Below, one piece after another: positions 11,601-24,700 of a DNA stretch of 64,000 bases. The stretch lies in the NCBI GenBank assembly GCA_013400975.1, contig WBMZ01010855.1, positions 1 through 64,000 on the forward strand, written 5' to 3'. The DNA comes from Atrichornis clamosus (taxonomy: Eukaryota > Chordata > Aves > Passeriformes > Menuridae). The translations under genes and the position numbers were made by a program. Each line of letters starts with the position of its first letter. Position 1 is the stretch's first letter. The notes below the pieces were generated by a model. The model searched no databases and was not told where the DNA came from. It saw nothing but the letters and a program-made list of their open reading frames with translations.

Positions 11601-14600
11601 AAAAGCTGTCCCTGCGTGCACATCCAGGTCCTCCTTCTCAAATATAAGTTCACATGCAGGTTCAGCCTCTTGGGAGGCTCCCACTTTCGGGAGTGGGGCA
11701 GGAGCGAGCTGTGGGTGAGGGTCAAGTGTGGGAGCCCAGGGTGGTGGGGGCTGGCTTGGCAGGCCCAGGTCCCCTCCAGCCTTCTGGGGATCAACATGGA
11801 AAGGAGAAGTGAGCTCACCCCGCTGGCACTGGGAGAGCTGTGGAGGGTATTGAGGAAATAAACCATACGTAGAACATACTGGAATGCATTTTTAAAAACT
11901 GAAGCAATTAAAATAACTTACCCTGAAGAATGCCCCGTGTTTGGCTCCCCTCCGACCCTAGCATGCTGGGCTGTATTTCGGTCTGTTTTTTACTGCCTGA
12001 TTGCCTCCTGCACACAACTGAAATTCAACTTGAAAAAATAAGTTTGAACTGAGCAGGCTGAATTTGGAAAATTTATTACTCAAAACCTTCTCTTACACAT
12101 TATTTCATGTTTTAGATATCGCTGTTATAGGGAGAAAAGTAAGCTGTGCTGGATTTAAAGGAAAAAAAGAAATAAAACTTTAAAAAGCTTAGATCTTAAA
12201 TGTGTGGATTTTTCAGGTTTTGTTGAGACTTTTTTTTTTTCTGTCTCAGTTATTTTGGGGATATTTCTAAGATAATAGTGCAGAGATCCTGTTTTAGATG
12301 TAAATCTTCAGAAGGAAGGCTTGGAATAGGAGAACCACAAGAAAATGTTAATTTATTAGGTGACTCCCCAGACAGTTTGACAGCACTACTGCAAACACTT
12401 TTTTTTTATAGCTGGCAAATACAATGTTCTTATCAGAGTGACCTGTAAGAGGATGACTTCATACTCTGTAATAAGGAAATATTAAGAGACTGTAGGAGAG
12501 CTGGTCAAAATGCTGTCTTGAGACATTTTTTAGTTCAAGGGTGCTTCCAAAACAACTTGTGTAGGAAGCTTTCTTTCTTTCTTTGATACTTTAAATCCTT
12601 CCTTTTATTTCTTTTTCTTTTCAAGTATACGGGTGTAAGTGAGAATAATGCAAACTAATTGAGCAGAACAATAAATATTCAGTCGGGCAATGTGGCTGAA
12701 TCAAAGCCAGTTCAAAAACCCCTGTGTCTGGGGCACAGGCAGACTTCCTAGGAGAAGGAGATCTCAGAGGTGGGTTTGTGAAGCTTGTCTTTCAGTTCTG
12801 GCTCCATGACTGCAAGTAGGTACAGCTGGATAGTTATACAGTTGTACTCACTGCACAAAAAAATGCCCTCCTCCATTAAATGAATCTCTCTGGCCAACAT
12901 CTAGTGACCAAATTATTTTCTGAGGTTCAGTCAGCAGAAGAACTTACAGGTGGGTCCTGCAGTTTTCTTCTGGAGGTGACCTGTCACAGCCCAGGAACCT
13001 GTAGCTCACAAGCCCGCCGTGGGCTGACATTGACCTTTCTTGTGTTACCTGCACCCCCTCTCTGCTGGGTTCTCGCAGGAGGGGACGGCTGGTTAAGCCA
13101 GCGGCTGAGATTTGAGCCTAGGAATTTAAGCCAGGACTGACAGAGGTGCCTGTGGTAACATAAAGTGCTGCTGGTAACTTATAGTTGTTTCGGGGCTGGA
13201 GCAAAAGTTTGTGCCTGTGCAATTAAGCATGAAATAGGTAAATTCTGTGTATAATTGCCCAACCTCGAGTCTAGCATGAGGATGTGACCCGTGGAAATTG
13301 CAGTGCATCAGTGGCTGCCGGCAGATTCCTGGGAAGTATCCCTGGTGCCCATGCTGGCACTGGGGTTGTGTGTTTGTGTGTGTGAATGTCCTCTGCCTCT
13401 CCCCGCCCCACTCCCAAAAGCAGAGGTACAGTCTGGGAGGAGGCTTCTGCAAATGAGGACCCAAAAAACCAACATTTATTCAGAGTCTTGGAGGAAGGTG
13501 ATGGCAGAGGTGGGAAAAAAAATCCAGGTTTCCTGAGTTTGCTTTAGGAATTCACCAGAAAGACAGCTTGCTTATAAGCATCTGTTTCTTGAGTTGGTTT
13601 GGGCTTGTTTTTTTTTTAAAATGAAAGCAAACGAGAAGTCTGAGAAAGTAAAAACTGTCATATGTGTGGTGGAGGGAGGGAAAATAGGGGGATTAAAGCC
13701 GGTGCAGATAAGAAGAAAGTTTGTGTCAGTGCTGGCTGTGGCTGTATTTTGCACCCAGCCTTTCACTGAAGGAGCAAACAATCTACTGAAGTTTCTAAGT
13801 AAAAGCAAGAACAAGCCTGAGAAAATTAGCCCAAGAAAAGTTTTGTCAAGAACCAGACTTTGTGTTTTCTCATTTTCCCTCCCTGCCATGGCAGCAGCAC
13901 CCGTATCTTCCCATTTGGTTTTCTGTTTGCTCTCCCTGCTGCAGGGAAGCAGGCTATTTGCCCTCAGCATCACTATTTGCATCCCCCACTTTTGTCTCCC
14001 TCCCTCTCAGAAGTTCAGAGCAAACACAATTAGATAACCAGCACGGGGTGCTCCCTCTCCTGGGAACCTTCAAGGCTCTTGCAGACAATGTCCTAGAGAT
14101 GGCCGATCAGGGCTTCTCTGTCAGCTCGCCCGGCACCAACCTGGTGGGGCTTTTGTTGTTTGCCATGGGGCTGGGAGGACCTCAAAGCAGCTTTTTGGGT
14201 TGGTATCCCAGCAGCAATGGCATCTCTCTTCCAGCCATGTGCCTCAGTGATGTCCGTGCCCTGCACCTCAGCAGCCTGTGGTGGAAAGAGTGGTTTAAAG
14301 CAAGGTGGTGCTGTCTGGTTTGCAGCTGGATGCTTTAAACTTCTTCTTGGTCATCCTGAAATACCTTCTATTTTAATGTGCACCCAGGCTGTGTTCACTG
14401 GAGCACAGCTCTCAGCTTCCTCTCTGTGCTTCTTGAGCAGTGTGCCCCAATGCCATCGCCCTCCTAGGGTTACCCGGGTCATCAGTGGTGGGGTTTTTTC
14501 CTTCCCATCTCTGTAGCTGCAGCCAATGCACAGTGGCCACAGCTGGTGGCTGTACATTCCCCAGCACCACAGCCAAACCCAAAACTCAGTTTGTTGCAGT

Positions 14601-16639
14601 CCTGCAGGTAGTCACCTCAAAGGCATTTCAGTTCCTGATTTCAGGGTCTGGTGAGGTTTGTTGTCAGGTTCCCTGGCTCTCCCTAATGTGGTTACCAAAG
14701 AATCCTGTGTGAGAAGTTGTGCCTCTGCTTGGGCATGGAGAGCTGCTTGTGCAGGTTATAGAGTGGGCTGCACAGGGTGAAAACCTGTCAGACAGCCTTC
14801 AGGTGTCTTTTTTGGGCTAAATAGTGTCTCTTGAATTTCACTGAATAGCTGCAAAAAAGGAGCAAGCTTTCAAGAAAAAGTATCAAGTGAATCCTCTGTA
14901 AATGAACACAGAAGTCCCCGGAAAGTAAAAATTAGCAGTAATTACAGTAAATCATACTTTTTCGTCATAGTAATGGTTTGATGCTGAAAGGTAGGGTTGC
15001 AGCATCATGTAAAAGTTATTTCTCTGCTGTTTCCTCATAGTGGCGAGTGTTTTGGAGACTTTTGCAATGCTATGCGTGTTGCTTGCGCTGTTTCTGGAGG
15101 CTGGCATTCGTTTCCAGATACTTGAGACTCCTTGTGGGATAGGCAGATGTTGAATTAGCTGTCCTGGAGATAATAGCAGCAGATCCCTCTGTTCAGAGTG
15201 CTTCGGCTCTCTGTATCTTGCCGCTCTTCCTTCAGTGTTGCTTTACGAGCATCCCTCTGGTTATCAGAGTGAACACCAGAGCCACAAAGAATTAGTCCTG
15301 ATTTAAGGAAGCAGGCTGTGCAGAGGAAGCTGTAAATTTATTGGGGATGGCAGGAGAGTAGAGAGGGGAAAAACTCCAAAACCTTGGATTACCACAGAAA
15401 AGACTTCTGTCTTGATACTGAAAAAGCTATAAGCTTTTACATCTCGGTAAAGAGCTTGATATGTTTGACTGTAATTTCAGCCTCAGTATGTTTAGTGTGT
15501 TAAGGAGCACTCAAAGTGAAAATGAGACAGTTTCCCAGCCTTGAAATGACAGGGACATAAGCTCTGTGTCCATAGGGAGGGAGGCCAGATCCCTTTGCTG
15601 TTGTCTTTGAGTCAGGGTTTTAATGACTACAGGGAGGAAAGCAGTGTTAGTACAGCAGAACAAAAACAATACAGCTAAGAGGAAATTATTTTTATTGCTA
15701 ATACATGGGTGCTCGTAATGTTTAATTCTTTACAGCTTATGCTTTATTTACACATTCTTCCTTCCTCACCACTCTGACACTGTAGTGGCAGGACCATATT
15801 TTAAAATTACTGCTCTTAAAGGCTCCTATTCAGTGGTTTTACCGCGAATAATAATATTTGTCAAAGTTGCCGTGGTGCTCAGACTGGGCAACACACGCAC
15901 ACAGAGTGGGTCAGCTGCTATGCCCTCCCAGGCTCTTGCTTTTTCCATCCTGCTTATCCTCCCTTGTTTTTGCTGATAGGTTTTAAAAGTTCCCCAGAAA
16001 TATTTTTTCAGGGTAGTGTAGATTTTAGTCAAAATTCAGGACAGTCTTTCTTGATAGAAATTTACTTTTGTTTTCACTAGTAAAGTCAGATGAGGAGAGA
16101 GGAGCGTGGGAGCATTTGATGCCCCGAAAACAATATTGTGGCAAGAGTAGTTTTAAGACAGCCTAAGAGTTATCTGTATGACTGGAGGAGAGGGAGTCTT
16201 AAAGAAAGCTTTGTGTTATTTTATACTTCTAGGTCATTATTTATCTTTTTAGATAACTAATGGACATTTTGCGTTTGTTTGCCATGTGCTGTGTGTCTGG
16301 TTTAAGGTAAGTGAACTGCTATCAGTTTGCTGCAAGGAGCTGCAGAGGGGAGACAACAGCTTGGGCATCTGCATTATTTTGCCTTGCATCAGGTGCTAAA
16401 AGTCACTAAATGTACTGTGAGTCACAATATTTTTTCCCAATTTGACTCGCTTGCCCAATCGTATTTTTACTTCAGCCTTTAGGCTTGAAAAAGCATGTGC
16501 ATAATCAGTTCATTTTGTGTGGTCTAGGCTATAAAAATGCCCCCTCTGTTCTTTCCATATGAAAAACGTGTTTTTAATTTTGGGGAACTTATATAATTTT
16601 CTGTGCTTTCTTTTGTATCTCAGATTAAAAACAAATGCT

Positions 16640-17300
16640 CCCTTCCCCTAACTTTGCATGTTCCAATTATGGAGTTGTGAAAATAAGTCATCCTTCAGCT
16701 TTTGTTACTTTAAAACAGCTATCGGTGATGTCAGAGTCAATACTAAAAGCATTAAGAATGCTGGCAGAATGTAATGCAGCTGCAATCCAACATGATGTTG
16801 GAAATGGGGTTGAGAGCATAAAGGCTTTCCATATTCCCAGGGCGCACAACTGCTCGCGGCCTTGGCTTTGATCTCTTCAAAGGCTGCTGCCTCCTCCTAG
16901 ATGGAGAGACTTGGCTGCCACTCGCTCGCATTGAAAAAAGGCAGAGGTCTCTATTCAGGCAGAAATCAATCACTGTGCAGAAACAATTATGTGTAATTCA
17001 ACCATCATGAAAACAGGGTGAGATTATGGGTTTGTTACCTGAGTGACTGCGTGGAGATGGGGAGCAGCGGACGCGGGAGTCCTGCTGACATGCCACATCT
17101 TGATGACAATTATAGACACATGAATGATGTGGCGGGCGGGGGCGGCAAGATGACAAATGCTGGTCACGCTGTCCAGCAGAGCAGAAAATGAGGTTACAAT
17201 TGGGAGATAATGTTTGCATATGTAACCATATTTCAGCAAGCTGGGCAACTTCAGGGAATAGCAGAGACTGGTGATCGTAAACAAAGTCAGTATGTGCCAT
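16640..17300. promoter_or_regulatory. Candidate conserved enhancer with an inverted TCF/LEF site pair
   Basis: This block has the look of a developmental enhancer: TAAT-containing AT-rich motifs near 16985-17000, octamer-like TTTGCATAT near 17212, GC-rich segments near 17055-17150 and few simple repeats. At 16866-16872 is CTTTGAT, and at 16876-16882 is TTCAAAG, two TCF/LEF core sites facing each other 3 bp apart. Such a pair would fit autoregulation of LEF1 by Wnt. Conservation was not tested, and single TCF cores are expected about once per 2 kb. Confidence 0.35.
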
Positions 17301-20300
17301 GGCTATCAGCTTTCTACGATACAGAAATGTGTGTGTGCAGGGAGAAACCTGGGTGCCACGTCCTGAGGAGCTGCTTGTTTAAAACAGCCCAGAGGCATTT
17401 TTGTCTAGGGTTGGGGGGAGGGAAGAATTGCCTGGGAAAAGGAGAAATCTCCAGGGTTTGGCCCTCGGAAGGCAGAGGAAGCAAGCAAAAATCCTTCTCC
17501 ATCCCTGGGTGTCTCAGGACGGGGTGGTATTAACATGGCAATGAGAGATGGCTGCGTACGAGCAGCACTGAGGAGCACATCTCTGTCTCCTGCCTTCCCC
17601 TCCCAGCGGGGATTTTCACTGGCCTCATGGCAGCGCATCTCTGAGCGAGAGCATTTTTACATTTGTGTGGTAACATTTTGTCTGCAATAGGCTGTCGGTA
17701 GTGTGACGGGATGCTCAAAATATCTTCTGATGTATAATGGCCTCCTTTAATTAGGAACTTTTTTTTCTTCCTCTGAGTGGTGAGCAATAGCTGATTGTCT
17801 TTAAAAAGAGAACTGGCATGTGTAGTATCTGCCGTGAGAATATTTATTTAAAGTATTATTGCCTATAAAGTCTCAAAATAGTTTTCCTCCCCAAAAGGCA
17901 AAATAAAACACAGATGACTGATTATAAAATGGTATCCCTGCTCAGTTTGGTACACAGGATGAGCTTTACCTTTTATACTGCTTGGGCTTAGACATCAGAG
18001 GCGCAAGAAGCTGCTTTGAGTTACAGATCTTCAAACAATAAGTCAAAACAAAAAATCAATCCCTCCAGTCCCTGGGTGCAGTTAGCTAAAGATAAAAGAG
18101 AAAAATAAAGTTATGCTAAAGCAGATAGAGGAAAGGAACAGATATGCCAAGGAAACACAGAGGACAAGTGCAGAGTTGAAGTGGGCCTAGTGTGAGCCAA
18201 CATCAATGAATTTTTATCTTATCAAAAAGTTTTAGGGTTGCCAATTCTTTTCAAACTGGATCCACTCTGCTCTGGGGCTGCCTGAAGCGTTGTCTTCAAT
18301 AAAAATTGCTTCTCCCTACCCCCTCGCATACCTCCCTCTCACTCCTAAATGTAATCGCATGCAGGGATTAGGCTGCACCTCACTCAAGGTACAAAACTTA
18401 ACTGCAGACTTCAACAGTAAAGTAAGGACTCCAATAATCCCTTGTTATTACAAATACGAACTGAGATTTCTTTTTAAGTATTTGGTGAAAGATGCATAAT
18501 CTCAAAAAAAGTAAGACTGTTTCCTTCTGGGGGTATTTCCTCACCTCCTTCTGCCTTCCAATAAATTTAAATTACAAAGGAATTTTTAAAATAGATTTTT
18601 TAAAAAATTATTGGATTTCTTTAACCCTTTTTTATAGCTGATTCATGAAAACTTGAATGCCAGTTAAGTGCCTTAATTGAATCAAGTACGTGGCTTGAGC
18701 CTTAGCCTATAAAGAATAAAGCACTGCACCCCAATGTTGTGATATGCAACCTAAACCCATCTGTGTGCCTCTTCACGACTGACATCTCAGAGGTGTAATC
18801 AAAACGAAAAAGCCTTTTTTGAAAAGAGGTCTGTTGGCTTTGACCACCTTCTGTTTCTGTTGCATCTTTAGAGGGGTTTATAATAGGAGTGATCGCATGT
18901 TTGTGTCCTGTCAGGAGGAGCTTGAGGTGCCTCTTGGCATCCCTGTCTCAGGACACCTGGTGCTGGTACCTGGCTGGGGGCACATGAGAGGCAGACAGGA
19001 GAGCATAGTGCTTCAGGTGATAGCTACTCCAACAGCAGAAAACACATCTATCCAGCCAAAAGTGATTAATAGACCTAGATTGTACATTGCATGCAAAAAC
19101 ACTTGTAATGAGCTGATATTCAAAGGTTTGGGAAAGTCTTGTTGATGCATAACTTAATCTCAGTAGCTAGTGTCTCGGGACCTGTTTCCCCATTTACAGT
19201 GTGGCATATCCATTTCAGAGATGGGGCAACGGCACAAGAAGAATAATAAAGGGTTCAAGGTATGCAGATTGAAGTATGCTGAGGCAAGGGTATTGATGTT
19301 AGGTCTTACTCTTCACTGAGAATTTGAGGGGGCGATTTCAGACAGCTGCCTGGTAACCTGGGGCTAGATCTTCTCACTTCAGGCTGTTGAACTGCTGCCT
19401 TCGCTGCTTTGAGAAAAACATAAAGCATGCTTTTAACGTGAACAGTTGCATGAGCTGCTACAGAGGTGTTTTTGGGATTGTGAACTCAATGGGAAAAGGG
19501 TCAGTGAGTATAGGTGCTACTGTGAAATATGGTATGGATGATGTGGCCCACACTGTGAAAAAATGGTATCTCTAGTCTCTCATTTCAATAAGGTGGAAGT
19601 TATTGTAGGTAACTACTCAGAAGAAATGTTCAGCCAGTTATTGCCTTAAAAGAACCACATAAAAATCTGCAGCTTGATAATTATTCCAATTCATCTCTGG
19701 GTAGATTACATCCTAAAGATAATTTTTTTTTTAATTGCTTTAATAGTTCTCCTTATGGTTGCCTTCTTTGAAGTGAGGAGCAGCATGGCATGATACCTCT
19801 TGTCAGCAGTGGCTGCACGAGGAGCTGAACTGAAGCTGGAGGCTGCCCAGCTATAGCTCAGTGTTGCAGACCCACTTTTGTGCTTTAACAGTTTTGATTT
19901 CCTTCACTGCCAGCTGCAGGTCAAGTTTGTCAGCAGTAGTTGTCAGCCTCTCAAAAGAAACATTGTGTTTTTTGGAGGCAAAAATCAGGCTTGTTACTCA
20001 AAATGCTGTGTATTGGGTGTACTGCCTACCAATTGGTGTGGCTTTGCAAAAGGCACTGGGAAGACCGGTAGTCCTTGGGATGGCTGACACAGAGCAAAAA
20101 TCTGCACAATAATAAATCCTGGCCAGAGGAGGGGGATGTGCGAGGCCTGTGGTGCATTGTGATTTTTTGTGTCCTCCCTGAAGGATGTTATGTACAAGCT
20201 GCAAAGTGTGTTGGTTTGAGTCAGGTTGAGCTAGGAGACTTACCGGGCTTAAGCAGCACAATGTGAAATGGAAAATGCCTTACCTTGAACTTATGGAATA

Positions 20301-21687
20301 ATTTTGCTTTTCTGTGTGTTTGTTTGAAGTATGTGTTGAATGGAAACAAAGGATGGAGCAGAGGTGAATGGGAACTGCAGTGCTCTGCCTGGCCCCTCTG
20401 GCCCTCCTGCCCTAGGAAAGCAAGCCCATACCTAGTTGCTTTGGGAAGCATCAGCCACCTCCCTTTCCCGTTTCGAATACTTTGGTTAAAGTATTGAAGA
20501 CAAATGTGTTGACTAGGCCTGGTTCCTCTCAGTGTGAGGCTTTTCTTTCTCTGTCTTTTTTGATCTGGCCTAGCTGAGCATCACAGCAATAGCAGCTAAT
20601 TGACTTAGCCTGTGTCAACTCACTGAAGTACAGAGACTCGGTTATTCCAGTTCTCCCAGCATAGCATGCAGGGAATAAAACCAGTAACTAAATGCTGCGT
20701 CAGGCTAGGATGGAGCAGGGGCTAAATGCACAGCAAGGACATGGCATGGAAGTGCGTGCTGAGGAGCCCCCAGGGAGCCCCTGGGAAACCTGTGGGATGG
20801 TGGAGCAGGCCCCATTTCTCAAAGCTGGCCTACTTGGCCTCTAAAGTAAACACTAATTTGCGGTCTCTTAGTAGGGAGGGAGTAGTCCAATAACGCCAGG
20901 ATGACTTTCTTGCCAGCAACGCTTGTTGTTCAGGGCAGCATTTAACTTCATCTAATTGGGACACTCAGGTTTCAACAGTTGGCTTGCAAAAACAGCAGAC
21001 AACCTGAAGGTGCCAAAGGACTTGCTAGATGCCCCTGATGTACAGCCCATGTCTCTCTGGGAGAGAGACCTCCCTGTGTCCTCTGGTGGGTGACACAGGC
21101 TCTGAGAGCTGCTCACTGGCATGAGCAGGTACTTTTGGTAGAGAGGGGGACAGAGCCCTCCTGATGGGAGTGGGAGCATTCCTGGGGAAGGGCTCAGAAA
21201 TGCGAAGTTGGTTGTGACTGTGGGAGCAAGGAGTGACCAGCCTGACCTCCCATCGGGCACGTTTCTGCCCAGGCATCTCTCTGGCCGCAAGGAGTCCTGC
21301 ATGGACACCGGCTCAAAGGTCTGCCCTGGTAAGTTCTGTCCCAGTGGAGCCGAGCCTTAAATAACAGGCAGATGTTTGCAGAGCGTGTATTATGGAAATC
21401 AGACCAGTCATAACTTGACTGCTCTAAAATAATGAGCGTCTCTTCTAAAGAGTGGCGGCTCAGTTTTTTTTGGCTCGAGGCAGAGACAAATTTGTGTGCG
21501 CAAGGCAGTGGCCTGTGTGGGGCGGCCGGGGGCCAAGCTGTGCCATTCCCATCCCTCAGGGCACTCGGGCTGTCCCAGGGCGGCACCGACCTGGCAGCAC
21601 ATCCCCTGTTCCAGTGGGAGGGTTTCACTCCTTGCAGCTCCTCCTGGCTGTTCCCAGCCCCTGCCCCGAGAGAGCTGGGGGCGCCGT

Positions 21688-21727
21688 GGCAATTAGGAGG
21701 TTGCCGAGGCAATTAGGAGGTTGTCGG
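21688..21727 (+). repeat. 20-bp tandem duplication
   Basis: Two adjacent 20-bp copies of GGCAATTAGGAGGTTGCCGA at 21688-21707 and 21708-21727. The second differs only near its end (GTCGG for GCCGA). This is probably a local slippage duplication, or a doubled factor site because the unit holds the homeodomain core AATTAG. Confidence 0.85.
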
Positions 21728-24700
21728 TGTGGCCCCGCAGCTGCTGATTTGCATGTCTGCATACATCGGGCAACTTCCATGTTTCTCCACATTCCTCCCC
21801 AGGGCTGCCAGCACGTGGTCGTCTCTCACAAGCTTCTTCCCATGCCCTGGCAGGTGTTATCCAGCATGTGGGTGACGCCAGGCCTGCCTCCATCCAGTGC
21901 CCTGAGTTGGTGGATTTGGCTTGGTGGGGTGGCTCAGCAGCACACAGCAGGTTGGAAACGTGTGGCGGCCTTGCAGGGTTCCTCATCCTGGGAAGTAGTT
22001 GTGGGCAGTGCTGCTTTGCCACCAGCACTTGCACAGGGTCACCTGCTGGAGTAATTCAGTGTTAAAACTAAGCCTTAGTCTTGTTGGAAACTTACTTTAT
22101 TTGTCACATTTCCTGCCTTTCCAACTCTTGGGTTGCTCGTGTTGCCCTCAAGCAGGTGTTGGTGTGGCAGGAGGATGGCTCTCTCCTGCTCTCCCCTGGC
22201 AGCCTCATCCTGGAAAAGTATTGAATTAGCTTTATTATGCCACTGATTTGAAGTCATTACTGGTGTAAGCCGATGCAGTTCCATTATTGTTGATGGGATT
22301 GAGACTCTTCATGTCACAGGTGAATTGGACTCAATTAACAAAAGCCGTGGTCTTAATTAGAATCCTGACTTCCAGTGGCTCCTCCTGGGCCCCAGAGTTG
22401 GGATGCCCCCGCCATGCCTTGCTACCCCACAGGGCTCAGCAAGTCAAGGGGAGAAGGTGCCACTTTTTCCCATGCATCTTCTGTAGAGACCACGTGGCAT
22501 CCTCTCCTCGTCCTGCACATCCCCTCGACTTCGCTCTGGGGGAGAGGAAACCCAGCACAAAACATGGGAAGTGCAAACCTGCCCCTTTGGGCTTGCCAGT
22601 GCAGACATAGGTGCCTGTGTTGCATCAGCTCTGGATCTGCCCCCATAGCCTAAGTAGTCCAGCCAGGGGATGAGTGTTTTGCTCTTGGGAGATGGTTAGT
22701 CAAGGGTTTTGACAGATACTGGGCTTGGCAAGCAAAGTGGGAAGTTTCGTGTTTTCTGACAAGTTTTTCTGACAAGTTTTCAGTGGCTATGCTTGGCTCT
22801 TCTGGCACCTGGATGAAGCAACATATCTGTAAGTGCTTTATGGAAAACATGATGCTGATGATTGCACTTAGATGGAAAAACACAGGTATACAGGGAAGGA
22901 AACATCCACTTGTGGGACCAGCCAGCAGTACAGCTTCCAGGGAGGTCCAGGGTCCTGCCTCCCACTCGGCTGCTCTGGAGCAGGGATCTCTACCCAGTGA
23001 GTTTGCAAGTGGTCTCCTGCACCTTGTCTTCACCTTTCCATAAGAAAATGCCGCTCTCCAGAGGCACACTCATGCTGGGTGCCAGCACATGCTGCTGCAG
23101 CAGGGCTGGAATGCAGGACCATCCCAGGGGCATGCCTGGCTGCCTTCCCTTTGCTGCTGGAGGGGGCAACAGCCTGTTTTCGAACGCGTGCACCCTCCTG
23201 CTAAATATAGCATCAGTGCGGGCTCTATTTTTAGTGTGCATTTTAAGTGCACTTTTCAGCAGGAGCCCTGCAGGATTTCAGCAACAGACCCCACAGCTGA
23301 GTGTCCCGGGGGTTTCTGTCCTTTCCCAGTGAGGAAGGATGTGCTGGGGGTGGAGAGCTCATGTGGTGCACATCAGTGGCCACATGTGCCACATGCTCAC
23401 CTGGCAGACTGCTGCAGAACAGGCAGTGTAGTGGCTGATTGCTGCATCCTGCTCATGAAGAGCTCCTTCCTCTACCTGGCCACTGGATTCTTTTACCCTT
23501 TCTCCCCCCTCCCAAGGCTGGTAGGAGTGTAGTAGCTGCCTGGAAACCTCTCCTCCCTGCCATGGTTGGCCAGTAGGCTCTGGAGATAAGAGTGACTGAG
23601 CCCTAAGTGTGGCTGAAGGTTGGTTTAACCTACAACCTCATGTAAATCCCTTTCAGTCCAATTTCCCTGTTCAAGTTAGGATTTGGTACCATTGCTGTTG
23701 CACCCTGTCCTATGTCTAGCTGTGGGCTGGCCCTGCCTGTAGATGGTGAGGAGGGGTTGAGAAGAGGAAGGCCTGGGGAGTGGGAGAAGGCTCAGCTCAC
23801 CGCGGTTTAGGCTTGTTATGAACTGTTTCGAGCTGTTGCTGTAGGTGCTCACTCACCTGGTTGTACTGCAGGTGGCAGCTTTCCTTGGGCCAAGCAGGAG
23901 TGTGAACCCACCAGCACCCTCTATGCTTCACAGCTATTTGGGAAAGGCTGCCTTTTCTGATAGCCATCGGGAAGGACTCAGTGGTTCCCTCACAAGTGTC
24001 TGGAAGATAAATGACAGAGACCCATGCGTAGCACCTCTGAGTTTGTGACCTGCAAAGTGTGCTTGTAGCTGCACATGCTATCAGCACCGTCCTGCATGTG
24101 GCCTGTGCCCGGGGGAGGCAGGGGAGAGAAAGGTGCTGCTATTTTTTTTCCAGTGGTGGTTTATGATGGTTGTTTCCTTGCCTAGATAGCTTGCAGTGGG
24201 TGGCATTCACATCAGACGCTACCCCACACCTGAAAAACAGAAAACAAACAGAAGCTGAGATAAGCGGTACTTTAAGGAAGATCAAAAACTTGCCTGCATG
24301 TTTCTTCTTCTTGGGGAAACCTACAGTACTACTGACAGATCAAATGCAGGTTTAGGTGTGTATTCGTGGGGTCTCAGTGGGCCCCAATGTTCCCCTCTAA
24401 AAATAGCAAATGAGCAGTATTACTGAGAGGATATGACAATTTTGGTATGAATCACCCCATCAACACAGGAAAAAAGTCTTCTCTGACAAGATTATTTTAG
24501 ACCCGTTGTAGACGGTCAAACGTCGCCCCACAGTGTTGCTGGGACAGTGCAGAGCATGGTGGGGGACAGTAAAATGGTTGTGTTTCAGCCCGTAATCACA
24601 TGAAACACACTTCTTGTTACTTTATCTCTCTAACAAACTTGCAGTGGTGTGCATGGTACTTTCTGAGCCTGTTTTATTTTCTTTTCAGCTTGGTTTTGCT

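Noticed and set aside
21452..22054. A 200-codon open frame in intron 3
   Set aside because: It is in GC-richer intron sequence, has no recognisable domain, and overlaps other open frames on both strands.
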